Source: Glycomyces sp. NRRL B-16210 (GTDB taxonomy: Bacteria; Actinomycetota; Actinomycetes; Mycobacteriales; Micromonosporaceae). Taken from it: a stretch of 64,000 nucleotides of DNA. Below the pieces are notes generated by a model. It was not told the DNA's origin and made no database searches. It saw only the letters and a program-made list of their open reading frames with translations. The stretch spans positions 130,901 through 194,900 of the forward strand of contig NZ_JOGR01000009.1 of assembly GCF_000719515.1 (NCBI RefSeq). The letters run 5' to 3'. The position numbers and the translations under genes were made by a program. Shown here one piece after another: positions 8,034-17,642 of the stretch (the stretch's first letter is position 1; the number at the start of each line of letters is the position of its first letter).

Positions 8034-8944
8034 GCTTTGCAGACAACGGCCTCGAAGACCTCGCGCCGCACCTGAAGTCCGCGCTCGGCAAGGCGGAGAC
8101 CCTCATCGAGGCCCTCCCATGGCTCCAGCGCTTCACCGGCTCCATCGTGGTGGTCAAGTACGGCGGCAACGCCATGATCAACCCCGAGCTCCAGGCCGCG
8201 TTCGCCGCCGACATGGTGTTCCTCCACTACGTCGGCATCAAGCCCGTGGTCGTCCACGGCGGCGGCCCGCAGATCTCCTCCATGCTCGCACGGCTCGACA
8301 TCGCCTCGGAGTTCAAAGGCGGCCTGCGCGTGACCACCCCCGAGGCCGCCGACGTGGTCCGCATGGTCCTGGTCGGCCAGGTCGGGCGCGAACTGGTGGG
8401 CCTGATCAACAACCACGGGCCGTTCGCCGTCGGCATGTCCGGCGAGGACGCCCAGCTGTTCACCGCCAAGCGCCGCTGGGCCGATGTGGACGGCGAGCAG
8501 GTCGACGTCGGCCGCGTCGGCGACGTGGCCTCGGTCAACACCGCCGCGGTCGACGACCTCATCGACGCCGGGCGCATCCCCGTGGTCTCCACGGTGGCGC
8601 TCGACCACGACGGCATCCTCTACAACCTCAACGCCGACACCGCCGCCGCCGCCCTGGCCGAGGCCCTCGGCGCGCAGAAGCTCATCGTCCTCACCGACGT
8701 CGAAGGGCTCTACGAGGACTGGCCGGACAAGAACTCCCTGCTGCGCCAGATCAGCACCGACCGGCTCGCCGGCCTGCTGCCCTCGCTCCAGTCGGGCATG
8801 GTCCCGAAGATGGAGGCCTGCCTGCGGGCGGTCAAGGGCGGGGTCCCCCAGGCGCACGTCATCGACGGGCGCGTCCCCCATTCGACCCTGCTGGAGATCT
8901 TCACCTCCGACGGCGTCGGCACCATGGTCGTGGAGGCGAAATGA
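8030..8944 (+). CDS. argB: Acetylglutamate kinase
   Basis: ArgB phosphorylates N-acetylglutamate with ATP. The 304-residue protein is an amino-acid-kinase fold with the N-terminal VVKYGGNAM, the substrate loop VVHGGGPQI and the C-terminal segment LPSLQSGMVPKMEAC. The N-terminal extension of about 30 residues (MSFADNGLEDLAPHLKSAL) resembles the N-helix of arginine-sensitive hexameric enzymes, so feedback inhibition by arginine is likely (inference). The ATG at 8030 overlaps the argJ stop. Confidence 0.96.
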   Translation: MSFADNGLEDLAPHLKSALGKAETLIEALPWLQRFTGSIVVVKYGGNAMINPELQAAFAADMVFLHYVGIKPVVVHGGGPQISSMLARLDIASEFKGGLRVTTPEAADVVRMVLVGQVGRELVGLINNHGPFAVGMSGEDAQLFTAKRRWADVDGEQVDVGRVGDVASVNTAAVDDLIDAGRIPVVSTVALDHDGILYNLNADTAAAALAEALGAQKLIVLTDVEGLYEDWPDKNSLLRQISTDRLAGLLPSLQSGMVPKMEACLRAVKGGVPQAHVIDGRVPHSTLLEIFTSDGVGTMVVEAK

Positions 8945-10143
8945 CCTATTCGGAGCAGATCAAGGCCCGGTACGCCGCGTCCCTCATGGGCAACTACGGC
9001 CTGCCGCCGGTGGCCCTGCGCGAAGGCGAGGGCCGCACCGTCACCGACGTGGACGGCAACGCCTACCTCGACATGATCGGCGGCATCGCCGTCTCCAGCC
9101 TCGGGCACGACCACCCGGCGCTGGTCGAGGCCGTCAGCGTCCAGGCCGCCCGGCTCGCCCACACCTCGAACCTCTTCCTGCACGAGAAGGAGGTCGAACT
9201 CGCCGAGAAGCTCCTCGACCTGTGGGGCAACCCCGGCAAGGTCTTCCTGTGCAACTCCGGGACCGAGGCGAACGAGGCCGCGCTCAAGCTCGCGATCCTC
9301 CACGGCAACGCCACCGGCAAGAGCCGGATCGTCGCCACCGAGAACGGCTTCCACGGCCGCTCGCTCGGGGCCCTATCGATCACCGGGAAGGCCGCGATCC
9401 GCGAGCCGTTCGAGCCGCTCGGGCGCGAGGTCGTGTTCGTGCCCTACGGCGACCTCGACGCCCTCAAGGCCGCCGTGGACGGCACGGTCGCCGCGGTCTT
9501 CCTCGAACCGACCCAAGGGGAGACGGGCATCGTCCCCGCCCCCGCCGGGTACCTCGCGGGCGCGCGGGCGCTCACCGCCGAGCACGACGCGCTCCTGGTC
9601 CTCGACGAGATCCAGTCCGGGTTCGGGCGCACCGGCGCCTGGTTCGCCCACCACGCCGAAGGGATCGTCCCCGACGTCGTGACCCTCGCCAAGGGCCTGG
9701 GCGGCGGCGTCCCGATCGGCGCCGTCCTCGCGACCGACGCGACCGCCGCCCTGTTCGCCAAGGGCGTCCACGGCTCCACCTTCGGCGGCAACCCGATCGC
9801 GTGCGCCGCCTCCCTCGCCGTGATCGATACGATCGAACGCGAGCACCTCTTCGCGAACGTCCTCGCCCTCGGCGAGCACCTCGACGCCCGGCTCCTCGCC
9901 GACCCTCGCGTCACCGAGATCCGCGGTCAGGCCCTGTGGCGCGGCATCGGCCTGTCCGAACCGGTCGCCGGCGAGGCCGTCGCGCACCTCATCGGACTCG
10001 GCGTGCTCGCCAACGCGCCCCGCCCCGACACCGTCCGCATCGCCCCGCCGCTGACCATCACCCGGGCCGAACTCGACGCGTTCTGCGACAAGCTCCTCGA
10101 AGCCCTCGACGAGGTCCTGCCACTGCCCGGAGGCCGACCGTGA
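8941..10143 (+). CDS. argD: Acetylornithine aminotransferase
   Basis: ArgD is a PLP-dependent class III aminotransferase that converts N-acetylglutamate semialdehyde to N-acetylornithine using glutamate. The 400-residue protein shows the phosphate-binding NSGTEANEAA, the FHGRS motif, the cofactor aspartate in VLDEIQSGFGRTG (D222) and the PLP lysine in TLAKGLGGG (K251). Its ATG overlaps the argB stop by 4 bp. Confidence 0.96.
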   Translation: MTYSEQIKARYAASLMGNYGLPPVALREGEGRTVTDVDGNAYLDMIGGIAVSSLGHDHPALVEAVSVQAARLAHTSNLFLHEKEVELAEKLLDLWGNPGKVFLCNSGTEANEAALKLAILHGNATGKSRIVATENGFHGRSLGALSITGKAAIREPFEPLGREVVFVPYGDLDALKAAVDGTVAAVFLEPTQGETGIVPAPAGYLAGARALTAEHDALLVLDEIQSGFGRTGAWFAHHAEGIVPDVVTLAKGLGGGVPIGAVLATDATAALFAKGVHGSTFGGNPIACAASLAVIDTIEREHLFANVLALGEHLDARLLADPRVTEIRGQALWRGIGLSEPVAGEAVAHLIGLGVLANAPRPDTVRIAPPLTITRAELDAFCDKLLEALDEVLPLPGGRP

Positions 10144-11063
10144 CCCTCAAGCACTTCCTCAAAGACGACGACCTCACCACCGCCCAGCAGGCCGAGGTCC
10201 TCGAACTCGCCGCGCAGATGAAGGCCCACCGCTACGCCTACCGTGCCCTCGCCGGCCCCCAGTCCGTCGCGGTGATCTTCGAGAAGCCCTCCACCCGGAC
10301 CCGGCTGTCCTTCGACATCGGCATCGCCGAACTCGGCGGCCACTCCGTCGTCATCGACTCCCAGTCCACGCAGCTCGGCCGCGGCGAGACCCTCGCCGAC
10401 ACCGCCCGGGTCCTCTCGCGCTACGTCTCCGCGATCGTCATCCGCACCTTCGGGGACGAGCGGATCGCCGAACTCGCCGAGCACGCCACCGTCCCGGTCG
10501 TCAACGCGCTCACCGACGGCTGGCACCCCTGCCAGCTCCTCGCCGACCTCCAGACCGTCGCCGAGCACAAGCCGCTCAAGGGCACGAGCATCGCCTACAT
10601 CGGCGACGCCGCGTTCAACATGGGCAACTCCACCGTCATCGCCGCCTCCCTCGCCGGGATGCACGTGCGCATCGGCGCCCCCGAGGACTACCAGCCCGCC
10701 GCCGCGGTCCTGGAGCGCGCCGCCGCGATCAACGCCGAGACCGGCGGATCGGTCACCGTCACCACCGACCCGGTCGCCGCCGTCGAGGGCGCCGACGTCG
10801 TCTCGACCGACGCGTGGGTCTCGATGGGCATGGCCGACAGCGCGAAGCGCTTCGGCGACCTCCACCGCTACCAGCTCAACGACGACCTGCTGAGCCACGC
10901 CGCCGAGGACGCGATCGTGCTCCACTGCCTCCCGGCCCACCGCGGCGAGGAGATCACCGACGAGGTCATCGACGGCCCCCGCTCGCGCGTGTTCTGCCAG
11001 GCCGAGAACCGGCTCCACGCCCAGAAGGCCCTCCTCGCCCGGCTCCTCCAGGAGGCCTCGTGA
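10140..11063 (+). CDS. argF: Ornithine carbamoyltransferase
   Basis: ArgF combines ornithine and carbamoyl phosphate to citrulline. The 307-residue protein has the carbamoyl-phosphate loop FEKPSTRTR (48-55), the DGWHPCQ segment, and the ornithine-binding HCLPAHRGEEI near the C-terminus. The GTG start at 10140 overlaps the argD stop by 4 bp, so translation is coupled. Confidence 0.96.
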   Translation: MTLKHFLKDDDLTTAQQAEVLELAAQMKAHRYAYRALAGPQSVAVIFEKPSTRTRLSFDIGIAELGGHSVVIDSQSTQLGRGETLADTARVLSRYVSAIVIRTFGDERIAELAEHATVPVVNALTDGWHPCQLLADLQTVAEHKPLKGTSIAYIGDAAFNMGNSTVIAASLAGMHVRIGAPEDYQPAAAVLERAAAINAETGGSVTVTTDPVAAVEGADVVSTDAWVSMGMADSAKRFGDLHRYQLNDDLLSHAAEDAIVLHCLPAHRGEEITDEVIDGPRSRVFCQAENRLHAQKALLARLLQEAS

Positions 11064-11611
11064 ATCAGCCCACCACGAAAGCCGCCCGGCAGGCCCGGAT
11101 CGTCGAGCACATCTCGGCCGGCGCCGTCCGCTCCCAGACCGAACTGGCGAACCTCCTCGCCGCCGACGGCATCGAGGCCACCCAGGCGACCCTCTCGCGC
11201 GACCTCGAGGAACTCGGCGCCGTCAAGGTCCGCGGCACCGACGGCGGCGGCGCGGTCTACTCGATCTTCGCCGAGGGCGAGCGGCCCCTGCGCGACGCCG
11301 AGGACGCCCCCGACCGCCTCCAGCGGCTCCTGCGCGAACTCCTCGTCGGCGCCGACCACTCCGCGAACATGGCCGTCCTGCGCGTCCCGCCCGGCGCGGC
11401 CCAGTACCTCGCCAGCGCCGTCGACCGCTCCGGCCTCGCCGACGTCATCGGGACGATCGCCGGGGACGACACCATCGCCGTGATCGCGCGCGACGGCGTC
11501 ACCGGCGCCCAAGTCGCCGAGCAGATGCTTCATTGGGCCGGCAAAGCGCCCGACCCTTACACCACCACCCAGTCGGTGCCCGTCAAACCAGCCAAGGAGA
11601 ACCAGCAATGA
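11060..11611 (+). CDS. argR: Arginine repressor
   Basis: ArgR is a hexameric arginine-responsive regulator. The 183-residue protein has an N-terminal winged helix (ARQARIVEHISAGAVRSQTE; the recognition region includes TQATLSRDLEELG) and a C-terminal arginine-binding domain with GAAQYLASAVDR and GTIAGDDTIAVI. It overlaps argF by 4 bp and its product should act on the ARG boxes before argC, so it regulates its own operon. Confidence 0.95.
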   Translation: MNQPTTKAARQARIVEHISAGAVRSQTELANLLAADGIEATQATLSRDLEELGAVKVRGTDGGGAVYSIFAEGERPLRDAEDAPDRLQRLLRELLVGADHSANMAVLRVPPGAAQYLASAVDRSGLADVIGTIAGDDTIAVIARDGVTGAQVAEQMLHWAGKAPDPYTTTQSVPVKPAKENQQ

Positions 11612-12816
11612 CCGAGAAAGTAGTGCTCGCCTACTCCGGCGGCCTCGACACGTCCGTCGCGATCCCGTACCTCGCCGAGCAGCTCGACGCCGAGGTCATC
11701 GCCGTGGCCATCGACGTCGGCCAGGGCGGCGAGGACATGGACGCCATCAAGGAGCGGGCCCTGGGCTGCGGCGCCGTCGCCGCAGAGGTGGTCGACGCGC
11801 GCGAGGAGTTCGCCGCCGACTACTGCTTCCCGGCCGTGTACGCCAACGCGCTCTACATGGACCGCTACCCGCTGGTCTCGGCCCTGTCGCGGCCGCTCAT
11901 CGTCAAGCACCTCGTGGCCGCCGCCGAGCAGCACGGGGCGACGATCGTCTCCCACGGCTGCACCGGCAAGGGCAACGACCAGGTCCGGTTCGAGGCCGGC
12001 CTCGCCGCCCTCGCCCCGCATCTGAAGGTGGTCGCCCCCGCCCGCGACTTCGCCTGGACCCGCGACAAGGCCATCGCGTTCGCCGAGGAGAAGAGCCTCC
12101 CGATCGACGTGACCAAGAAGTCCCCGTACTCGATCGACCAGAACCTGTTCGGCCGGGCCGTCGAGACCGGCTTCCTGGAGGACATCTGGAACGGCCCCAT
12201 CGAGGACATCTACGCGTACACGCAGAACCCCGCCGAGCCCCGCGAGGCCGACGAGGTCGTCATCTCCTTCGTGTCCGGCCGCCCGGTCGCCCTCGACGGC
12301 GTCGAGAAGTCCGCGTTCGAACTCATCCACGAGCTCAACCGGCGCGCCGGCGCCCAGGGCGTGGGCCGCATCGACATGGTCGAGGACCGGCTCGTCGGCA
12401 TCAAGTCCCGCGAGGTCTACGAGTCCCCGGCCGGCATCGCCCTGATCGCCGCCCACATGGAGCTCGAGAACGTCACCATCGAACGCGAGCAGGCCCGGTT
12501 CAAGCGCACCGTCGACCAGCGGTGGGGCGAACTGGTCTACGACGGCCTGTGGTTCTCCCCGCTCAAGGACAGCCTCGAGGCGTTCATCGAGGACGTCCAG
12601 ACCCACGTGACCGGCGAGATCCGGCTCAACCTCCACGCGGGCAAGGCCACCGTCACCGGCCGCCGCTCCGAGGCCAGCCTCTACGACTTCGACCTCGCCA
12701 CCTACGACGAGGGCGACACGTTCGACCAGTCGAACGCGCGCGGCTTCGTCGACCTGTGGAGCCTGCCGTCCAAGCTCGCCGCCGCCCGGAACGAGCGGGT
12801 CAAGGCCGCCGAATGA
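11608..12816 (+). CDS. argG: Argininosuccinate synthase
   Basis: ArgG joins citrulline and aspartate with ATP to make argininosuccinate. The 402-residue protein begins with the P-loop VVLAYSGGLDTSVAI and contains SHGCTGKGNDQVRFE and SPYSIDQNLFGR, hallmarks of the family. The ATG at 11608 is preceded by AAGGAGA at 11593-11599, and the gene overlaps argR by 4 bp. Confidence 0.96.
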   Translation: MTEKVVLAYSGGLDTSVAIPYLAEQLDAEVIAVAIDVGQGGEDMDAIKERALGCGAVAAEVVDAREEFAADYCFPAVYANALYMDRYPLVSALSRPLIVKHLVAAAEQHGATIVSHGCTGKGNDQVRFEAGLAALAPHLKVVAPARDFAWTRDKAIAFAEEKSLPIDVTKKSPYSIDQNLFGRAVETGFLEDIWNGPIEDIYAYTQNPAEPREADEVVISFVSGRPVALDGVEKSAFELIHELNRRAGAQGVGRIDMVEDRLVGIKSREVYESPAGIALIAAHMELENVTIEREQARFKRTVDQRWGELVYDGLWFSPLKDSLEAFIEDVQTHVTGEIRLNLHAGKATVTGRRSEASLYDFDLATYDEGDTFDQSNARGFVDLWSLPSKLAAARNERVKAAE

Positions 12817-14213
12817 CGAAACTGTGGGGGGGCCGCTTCTCGGGCGGCCCCGCCGCCGCCCTCGAAGCCCTGAACGCCTCGATCGGCTTCGACTGGCGGC
12901 TGGCACCGTACGACCTCAAAGCCTCCAAGGCGCACGCGCGCGTCCTCCACCGCGCCGGACTGCTCACCGAGTCCGAACTGGAGCGGATGATCGCGGCGCT
13001 CGACGCGCTCGGCGAGGACGTCGCCTCCGGGGCCTTCACCGGCACCGTCGCCGACGAGGACGTGCACACCGCGCTCGAAAGGGGCCTGGTCGAACGCCTC
13101 GGCGACCTCGGCGGGAAGCTCCGCGCCGGCCGCAGCCGCAACGACCAGATCGCCACGGACCTGCGCCTGTACTGCCGCGACCACGCCCGGGGCCTCGCCG
13201 CGGACGTGACCGCGCTGGTGAGCGCCCTCGCCGAGCAGGCCGCCGCCGTCGTGGACGCGCCCGCGCCGGGCATGACGCACCTCCAGCACGCGCAGCCGAT
13301 CACCTTGGGCCACCAGTTGCTCGCCCACGCCCAAGGGTTCCTGCGCGACCTCGACCGCCTGAGGGACTGGGACGCCCGCGCGGCCGTCTCGCCGCTCGGC
13401 TCGGGGGCCCTGTCGGGCTCCTCGCTGCCGCTCGACCCGGTCGCCGTGGCCGAGGAGCTCGGTTTCGACCGGCCGGTGGCGAACTCGCTCGACGGCGTCT
13501 CCGACCGCGACTTCGCCGCCGAGCTACTGTTCATCTGCTCCATGATCGGCGTCCACCTCTCCCGCCTGGGCGAGGAGGTCATCCTCTGGTCGAGCCACGA
13601 GTTCGGCTGGGTGACGCTCGACGACGCGTTCTCCACCGGCTCGTCGATCATGCCGCAGAAGAAGAACCCGGACGTGGCCGAACTCGCCCGCGGCAAGGCC
13701 GGGCGCCTGGTCGGCAACCTCACGAGCCTGTTGGTGACGCTCAAGGGCCTGCCGTTCACCTACAACAAGGACCTCCAGGAGGACAAGGAGCCGGTCTTCG
13801 ACTCCCTGGACAACCTGGCGCTGCTGCTCCCGGCCGTGACCGGCATGGTCGCGACCATGGCGTTCAACACCGAGGTCCCGCGGGAGTCGGCCCCGAGGGG
13901 CTTCAGCCTCGCGACCGAGATCGCCGACTGGCTGGTGCGCAAGGGCATCCCGTTCCGCTCGGCGCACGAGATCGCCGGGGCCTGCGTGTCCCACTGCGAA
14001 TCGCGCGGCATCGAGCTGCACGAGATCGCCGACGCCGACCTGGCGGGCCTCTCCGAGCACCTGGACCCGTCCGTGAAGGCCGTGCTCGATGTGGACGGGG
14101 CGCTGGCGGGGCGGACCACGCCGGGCTCGACGGGCCCGAAGGCCGTGGCCGACCAGCTCGCGAGCGTGCGCGACGAGGTCGCGTCCTGGAACGAGTGGGC
14201 CTCGCCCGAGTAG
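12813..14213 (+). CDS. argH: Argininosuccinate lyase
   Basis: ArgH splits argininosuccinate into arginine and fumarate. The 466-residue protein has the fumarase/aspartase-superfamily signature GSSIMPQKKNPD (276-287), the GMTHLQHAQP segment (153-162) and the SRNDQ segment near residue 110. It starts at the ATG overlapping the argG stop and is the last gene of the operon; a strong hairpin follows. Confidence 0.96.
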   Translation: MTKLWGGRFSGGPAAALEALNASIGFDWRLAPYDLKASKAHARVLHRAGLLTESELERMIAALDALGEDVASGAFTGTVADEDVHTALERGLVERLGDLGGKLRAGRSRNDQIATDLRLYCRDHARGLAADVTALVSALAEQAAAVVDAPAPGMTHLQHAQPITLGHQLLAHAQGFLRDLDRLRDWDARAAVSPLGSGALSGSSLPLDPVAVAEELGFDRPVANSLDGVSDRDFAAELLFICSMIGVHLSRLGEEVILWSSHEFGWVTLDDAFSTGSSIMPQKKNPDVAELARGKAGRLVGNLTSLLVTLKGLPFTYNKDLQEDKEPVFDSLDNLALLLPAVTGMVATMAFNTEVPRESAPRGFSLATEIADWLVRKGIPFRSAHEIAGACVSHCESRGIELHEIADADLAGLSEHLDPSVKAVLDVDGALAGRTTPGSTGPKAVADQLASVRDEVASWNEWASPE

Positions 14214-14224
14214 TCGACGACGCA

Positions 14225-14253
14225 GAGGGGCCCGCGCGACGCGCGGGCCCCTC
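14225..14253 (+). terminator. Hairpin terminator after the arg operon
   Basis: This is a perfect 13-bp GC stem (14225-14237 with 14241-14253) and a 3-base loop, without a clear T tract. It sits 12 bp after the argH stop and 7 bp before the end of the convergent gene at 14260, so it can serve both. Confidence 0.8.
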
Positions 14254-14259
14254 GCCGCG

Positions 14260-14745
14260 TCAGCGGGTCGGGAAGAGCACGACCGGCTCGGTGCACTGCC
14301 GGTCGGGCAGGCCGATGTCGGGCTCGTCGATGCAGATCGCGACCGTCACGTACTCGATGGGCTCGGTCACGGCCGCGCTGAGGGTGAACCGGTACTCGAA
14401 GCTCGACTCCTGGTTGGACAGGGGCTGGCGGTGGAAGTCCACGGCCTGGTCGCGGGAGAAGGCGATGAACTCGAGGTGCCGGGTCCTGGGTTCGACGCGC
14501 AGGCAGGGGCGGTCGTAGTGCTTGGTGGTGGTGGCCTTGCCGACGACGTCGACGGTGGGGACGACGATGATCCGGGGCCACTCGGCCTCGCCGGCGGAGT
14601 AGTACTCGGTGCAGAGGTCTTCGCCGAGGTCCTTGACTTCGAACTGGCTCGCGGCCGCGGAGGCCGGGCTGGCCGCCGCGAAGGCGAACAGGACGCCGGC
14701 GACGATCGCGACGGCGACGCGCAGGGGGCTGGGAGGTCGGTGCAT
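14260..14745 (-). CDS. Secreted protein of unknown function
   Basis: This 161-residue protein has a clear signal peptide: basic MHRPPSPLR, a hydrophobic core (VAVAIVAGVLFAFAA) and a likely cleavage after ASPASA near residue 33. The mature part has no domain I recognise. It contains four cysteines (in DLCTEYY, RPCLRV, AICIDEP and DRQCTEP) that could form two disulfides outside the cell. I chose the ATG at 14745 because GGAGCACC directly precedes it. The region upstream has an AT-rich inverted repeat (14799-14822). Confidence 0.7.
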   Translation of the reverse strand: MHRPPSPLRVAVAIVAGVLFAFAAASPASAAASQFEVKDLGEDLCTEYYSAGEAEWPRIIVVPTVDVVGKATTTKHYDRPCLRVEPRTRHLEFIAFSRDQAVDFHRQPLSNQESSFEYRFTLSAAVTEPIEYVTVAICIDEPDIGLPDRQCTEPVVLFPTR

Positions 14746-14798
14746 GGTGCTCCGTTCGGCTCGGTTCCGGAATGCGCCCAACCTCGCACTCGGTCACA

Positions 14799-14822
14799 GG
14801 ATATTTACGTCCATAAATATCC
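14799..14822. promoter_or_regulatory. AT-rich inverted repeat, candidate operator
   Basis: The arms GGATATTTA (14799-14807) and TAAATATCC (14814-14822) are perfect complements around a 6-base spacer. Such AT-rich DNA stands out here. It lies 8 bp past the end of the HdeD-like gene and 54 bp before the start of the secreted-protein gene, both on the minus strand. It could be an operator or promoter element for the latter, or a weak terminator for the former. Confidence 0.5.
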
Positions 14823-14830
14823 CGGATGTC

Positions 14831-15382
14831 TCAGCGCGCGTCAAGCTCCTTGGCGAGCCTGCGGAGCCGAACGCTGGTGATGACCGTGAGCAGGCCCCAG
14901 ACGATCGCGAAGAACCCGATGGTGACCACGAGCGCGACCGCGCCTTCGCCGGGCCTGGCGAGCAGGAGGACGCCGAGGACGACCGCGGCGAGGCCGGAGA
15001 GGACGAAGAGCCAGCGCCCGCCGGCGTCGCCGGTGAGGCCGAACCCGCTGACGATCGAGGCGAGGCCGATGATGATCGCCCAGAAGGCGATGACGTAGAG
15101 CAGCGCGACGGCGGTGATGCCGGGCCAGAGCATGGCGACGAGGCCCGCGATGACGCCGAGGACGCCGATGACGATGAGGAACCCGCGCCCGGAGGAACGC
15201 CGGGCGCCCATGAGGATCGCGGTGAGGCCGTCCACGATGGCGTAGGCGCCGAAGAGGATGACGAGCGCGAGGATCGTGATGCCGGGCCAGAAGACCGCCA
15301 AGGCGCCGAAGACGATGGTGAAGACGCCGCGCAGCAGCACCCAGGCCCAGTTCTTGGCGAGCAGTGCCAACATCGCGAACAC
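14831..15382 (-). CDS. HdeD/DUF308-family membrane protein
   Basis: This 183-residue protein has six hydrophobic segments arranged as three repeats of the DUF308 type, each with a pattern like FGALAVFWPGITILALVILFGAYAIVDG. HdeD of Escherichia coli is linked to acid resistance, but the role of actinobacterial relatives is not established. The start at 15382 is a GTG six bases after AGGTGG; an ATG nine bases further in is the alternative. Confidence 0.8.
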   Translation of the reverse strand: MFAMLALLAKNWAWVLLRGVFTIVFGALAVFWPGITILALVILFGAYAIVDGLTAILMGARRSSGRGFLIVIGVLGVIAGLVAMLWPGITAVALLYVIAFWAIIIGLASIVSGFGLTGDAGGRWLFVLSGLAAVVLGVLLLARPGEGAVALVVTIGFFAIVWGLLTVITSVRLRRLAKELDAR

Positions 15383-15461
15383 CCCGTTCCACCTGTGAGG
15401 ACACTCCGGAACCCCAGGCTAATCCCCACTGGAGCGGCGTAGGCGTTTTCGGACGAACGCG

Positions 15462-15496
15462 AACGGTGCCACGGCGCGAAGCGCCGTGGCACCGTT
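15462..15496 (-). terminator. Hairpin terminator after the MMPL gene
   Basis: This is a perfect 16-bp stem (15462-15477 with 15481-15496) with a 3-base loop, 10 bp downstream of the MMPL stop at 15507 on the minus strand. Confidence 0.8.
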
Positions 15497-15506
15497 GGTC
15501 CCTCTC

Positions 15507-17642
15507 CTAGCTGACCGTCACGGGCTCGCGTTCTTCGGCGGGCTTCGGGTCGGTCTCGGGTTCGACGGTGAAGTGGGGGAGGACCCTGTCGAGCCACTTC
15601 GGCATCCACCAGGCGGCCCGGCCCATGACCTTCATGACGGCCGGGACCAACAGGCAGCGGATCACGATCGCGTCGATGAAGATCGCCACGGCCAGTCCGA
15701 TCCCGAACTGCTGCAAGAGCCTCGCCTCGGAGAGCATGAACGCCCCGAACACCGACATCATGATCGCCGCAGCGGCCGTGATCACGCCTCCCGTGGACGC
15801 CAGGCCCCTGCGGACCGCCTCGATCGGCTCGCCGGTGCGCACCCATTCCTCGCGCATCCGCGAGACCAGGAACACCTCGTAGTCCATCGACAGTCCGAAG
15901 ACGATCGCGAACATCATGACCGGCACGAACGCCTCGACCGGGCCGGGGCTGATGCCGAACATGCCCTCCTGGAAGATCCAGGCGACCACGCCCAGGCTCG
16001 CGCCGATCGTCAGCAGGTTCAGGATCGCGGCCTTGACCGGGATGAGGATCGAGCGGAACACGACCATGAGCAGCAGCATCGACAGGCCGACCACGAACAG
16101 CAGGAACAGCGGGGCCTTCTCGACCATGATGTCGCTGAAGTCGATCGCGGCCGCCGTCGAGCCGCCCACGAGCTGCTCGCCCTCCACGTCGCCGAGCACG
16201 TCGTCGCGCAACTGGTGCACCAGGTCCACCGTGGCCTCGTCGGCCGGCCCGGCCTTTCCGGCGACCGTGGACATCCACAGGTCCTCGCCGATCGCGAACG
16301 GCGGCGAGACCGCGTCCACTTCGTCGAGCCCCGCCATCGCGTCGAAGGCCGCTTCGGCCTCGGTCTGCGTGCCGTCCGTGACCACCAGCAGCGGGCCGTT
16401 GAAGCCCTCCCCGAAGCCCTCGGAGAGCAGGTCGTACGCCTCGCGGGTGGTCGATTCCTCCGCGTCCGTGCCCGCGTCGGCGAAGCCCAGCCGCAGGTCC
16501 AGCAGCGGCGCCGACAAGGCCACCAGGCCCGCGGTCACGACCGCGATCGCGGCCCACGCGCCCTTCTCCACGAACTTCGACCAGCCCTCCCAGCGGCTGC
16601 CGGGCGCGCGCCGCGACTTCGCCGCGCGCTTGCGCACCGCCTTCTCGATCCGCCTGCCGAACAGCGCCAGCAGCGCGGGCAGGAGCGTCACCGAGGCGAG
16701 CATGGTCACCAGCACGGTGAGCGCCACCGCGATCGCCACCGACTGCATCGAACCCAGGCCGAGCGCGAACAGCCCCAACAGCGCGACGATGACCACCGAG
16801 CCGGCGAACAGCACCGACCGCCCGGCCGTGTCGAGCGCGACCGCCGCGGCCGCCTTGCGGCTCGCCCCCGAGGTCAGCTCGGCGCGGAACCGCGCGAAGA
16901 TCAGCAGCGCGTAGTCCACGCCCACCCCGAAGCCGATGAGGAACATGATGGGCGTCAGGAACGTCGGCAGCGTGACCACATGCGACACGAGCATCGACAG
17001 GCAGAACGTGGTGCCCACCGCGAACACGGCGGTGATGAGCGGCAGGCTCGCGGCCAGGAACGAACCGAACATGAGCACCAGGATCACCAGCGCCGCGAGC
17101 ATCCCCACGCCCTCAGCCGCACCGCCGCCGCCCTCGGCCGCCTCGCGGATCACGTCCCCGCCGAGCGCGAAGTCCACCTCGCCGCCCGTAGCCTCCTCGA
17201 CCAGCGGGATCAAGTCGCCCGCCTCGGCGGCGGTCCCGTCGAACACGGCGGTCGCGTACCCGACCGTCCCGTCCTCGCTGATCGCGCCGTACTCGTCGAA
17301 GGGATCGCTCACGCCCGCGATCCCGGGCGCGGCGGCGACCTCGGCCAAGAACGCCTCGATCCGGTCCCGCTCGGCCGCGACGTCGTCGGCGGCGAACACC
17401 ACCTGCACCGTGGTCTCGTTCGCTTCAGGGGCCCGCTCGTCGAGCAGGTCGGACAGCGCCTGGGACTCGGTGCCGGGCATCGAGTTGTCGTCCTCGAACG
17501 CCGAACCGACCGCGCCCGAAGCGCCGACGGCCGCACCGAAGACCAGGACCCACAGCAGGAGGGCGATCCAAGGGCGGCGCTGCGTCCAATGCGACAGCCG
17601 CGCCATCGCCGAAGGCTTCGCGGAGGCAAGGTGTGAACTCAT
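15507..17642 (-). CDS. MMPL-family RND transporter
   Basis: This protein of about 711 residues has the RND layout of MMPL proteins. One N-terminal membrane helix precedes a periplasmic-type domain, then a block of helices including FLIGFGVGVDYALLIFARFR. A second extracytoplasmic domain follows, then a second helix block including FGLSMDYEVFLVSRMREEWVRTG. The GxGxDY and GLSMDY motifs carry the family's proton-relay aspartates. MMPL proteins export lipids or other hydrophobic molecules; the substrate cannot be inferred. I chose the ATG at 17642 over the upstream in-frame start at 17696. It lies 121 bp from a two-component pair on the same strand, a plausible regulator. Confidence 0.88.
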   Translation of the reverse strand: MSSHLASAKPSAMARLSHWTQRRPWIALLLWVLVFGAAVGASGAVGSAFEDDNSMPGTESQALSDLLDERAPEANETTVQVVFAADDVAAERDRIEAFLAEVAAAPGIAGVSDPFDEYGAISEDGTVGYATAVFDGTAAEAGDLIPLVEEATGGEVDFALGGDVIREAAEGGGGAAEGVGMLAALVILVLMFGSFLAASLPLITAVFAVGTTFCLSMLVSHVVTLPTFLTPIMFLIGFGVGVDYALLIFARFRAELTSGASRKAAAAVALDTAGRSVLFAGSVVIVALLGLFALGLGSMQSVAIAVALTVLVTMLASVTLLPALLALFGRRIEKAVRKRAAKSRRAPGSRWEGWSKFVEKGAWAAIAVVTAGLVALSAPLLDLRLGFADAGTDAEESTTREAYDLLSEGFGEGFNGPLLVVTDGTQTEAEAAFDAMAGLDEVDAVSPPFAIGEDLWMSTVAGKAGPADEATVDLVHQLRDDVLGDVEGEQLVGGSTAAAIDFSDIMVEKAPLFLLFVVGLSMLLLMVVFRSILIPVKAAILNLLTIGASLGVVAWIFQEGMFGISPGPVEAFVPVMMFAIVFGLSMDYEVFLVSRMREEWVRTGEPIEAVRRGLASTGGVITAAAAIMMSVFGAFMLSEARLLQQFGIGLAVAIFIDAIVIRCLLVPAVMKVMGRAAWWMPKWLDRVLPHFTVEPETDPKPAEEREPVTVS

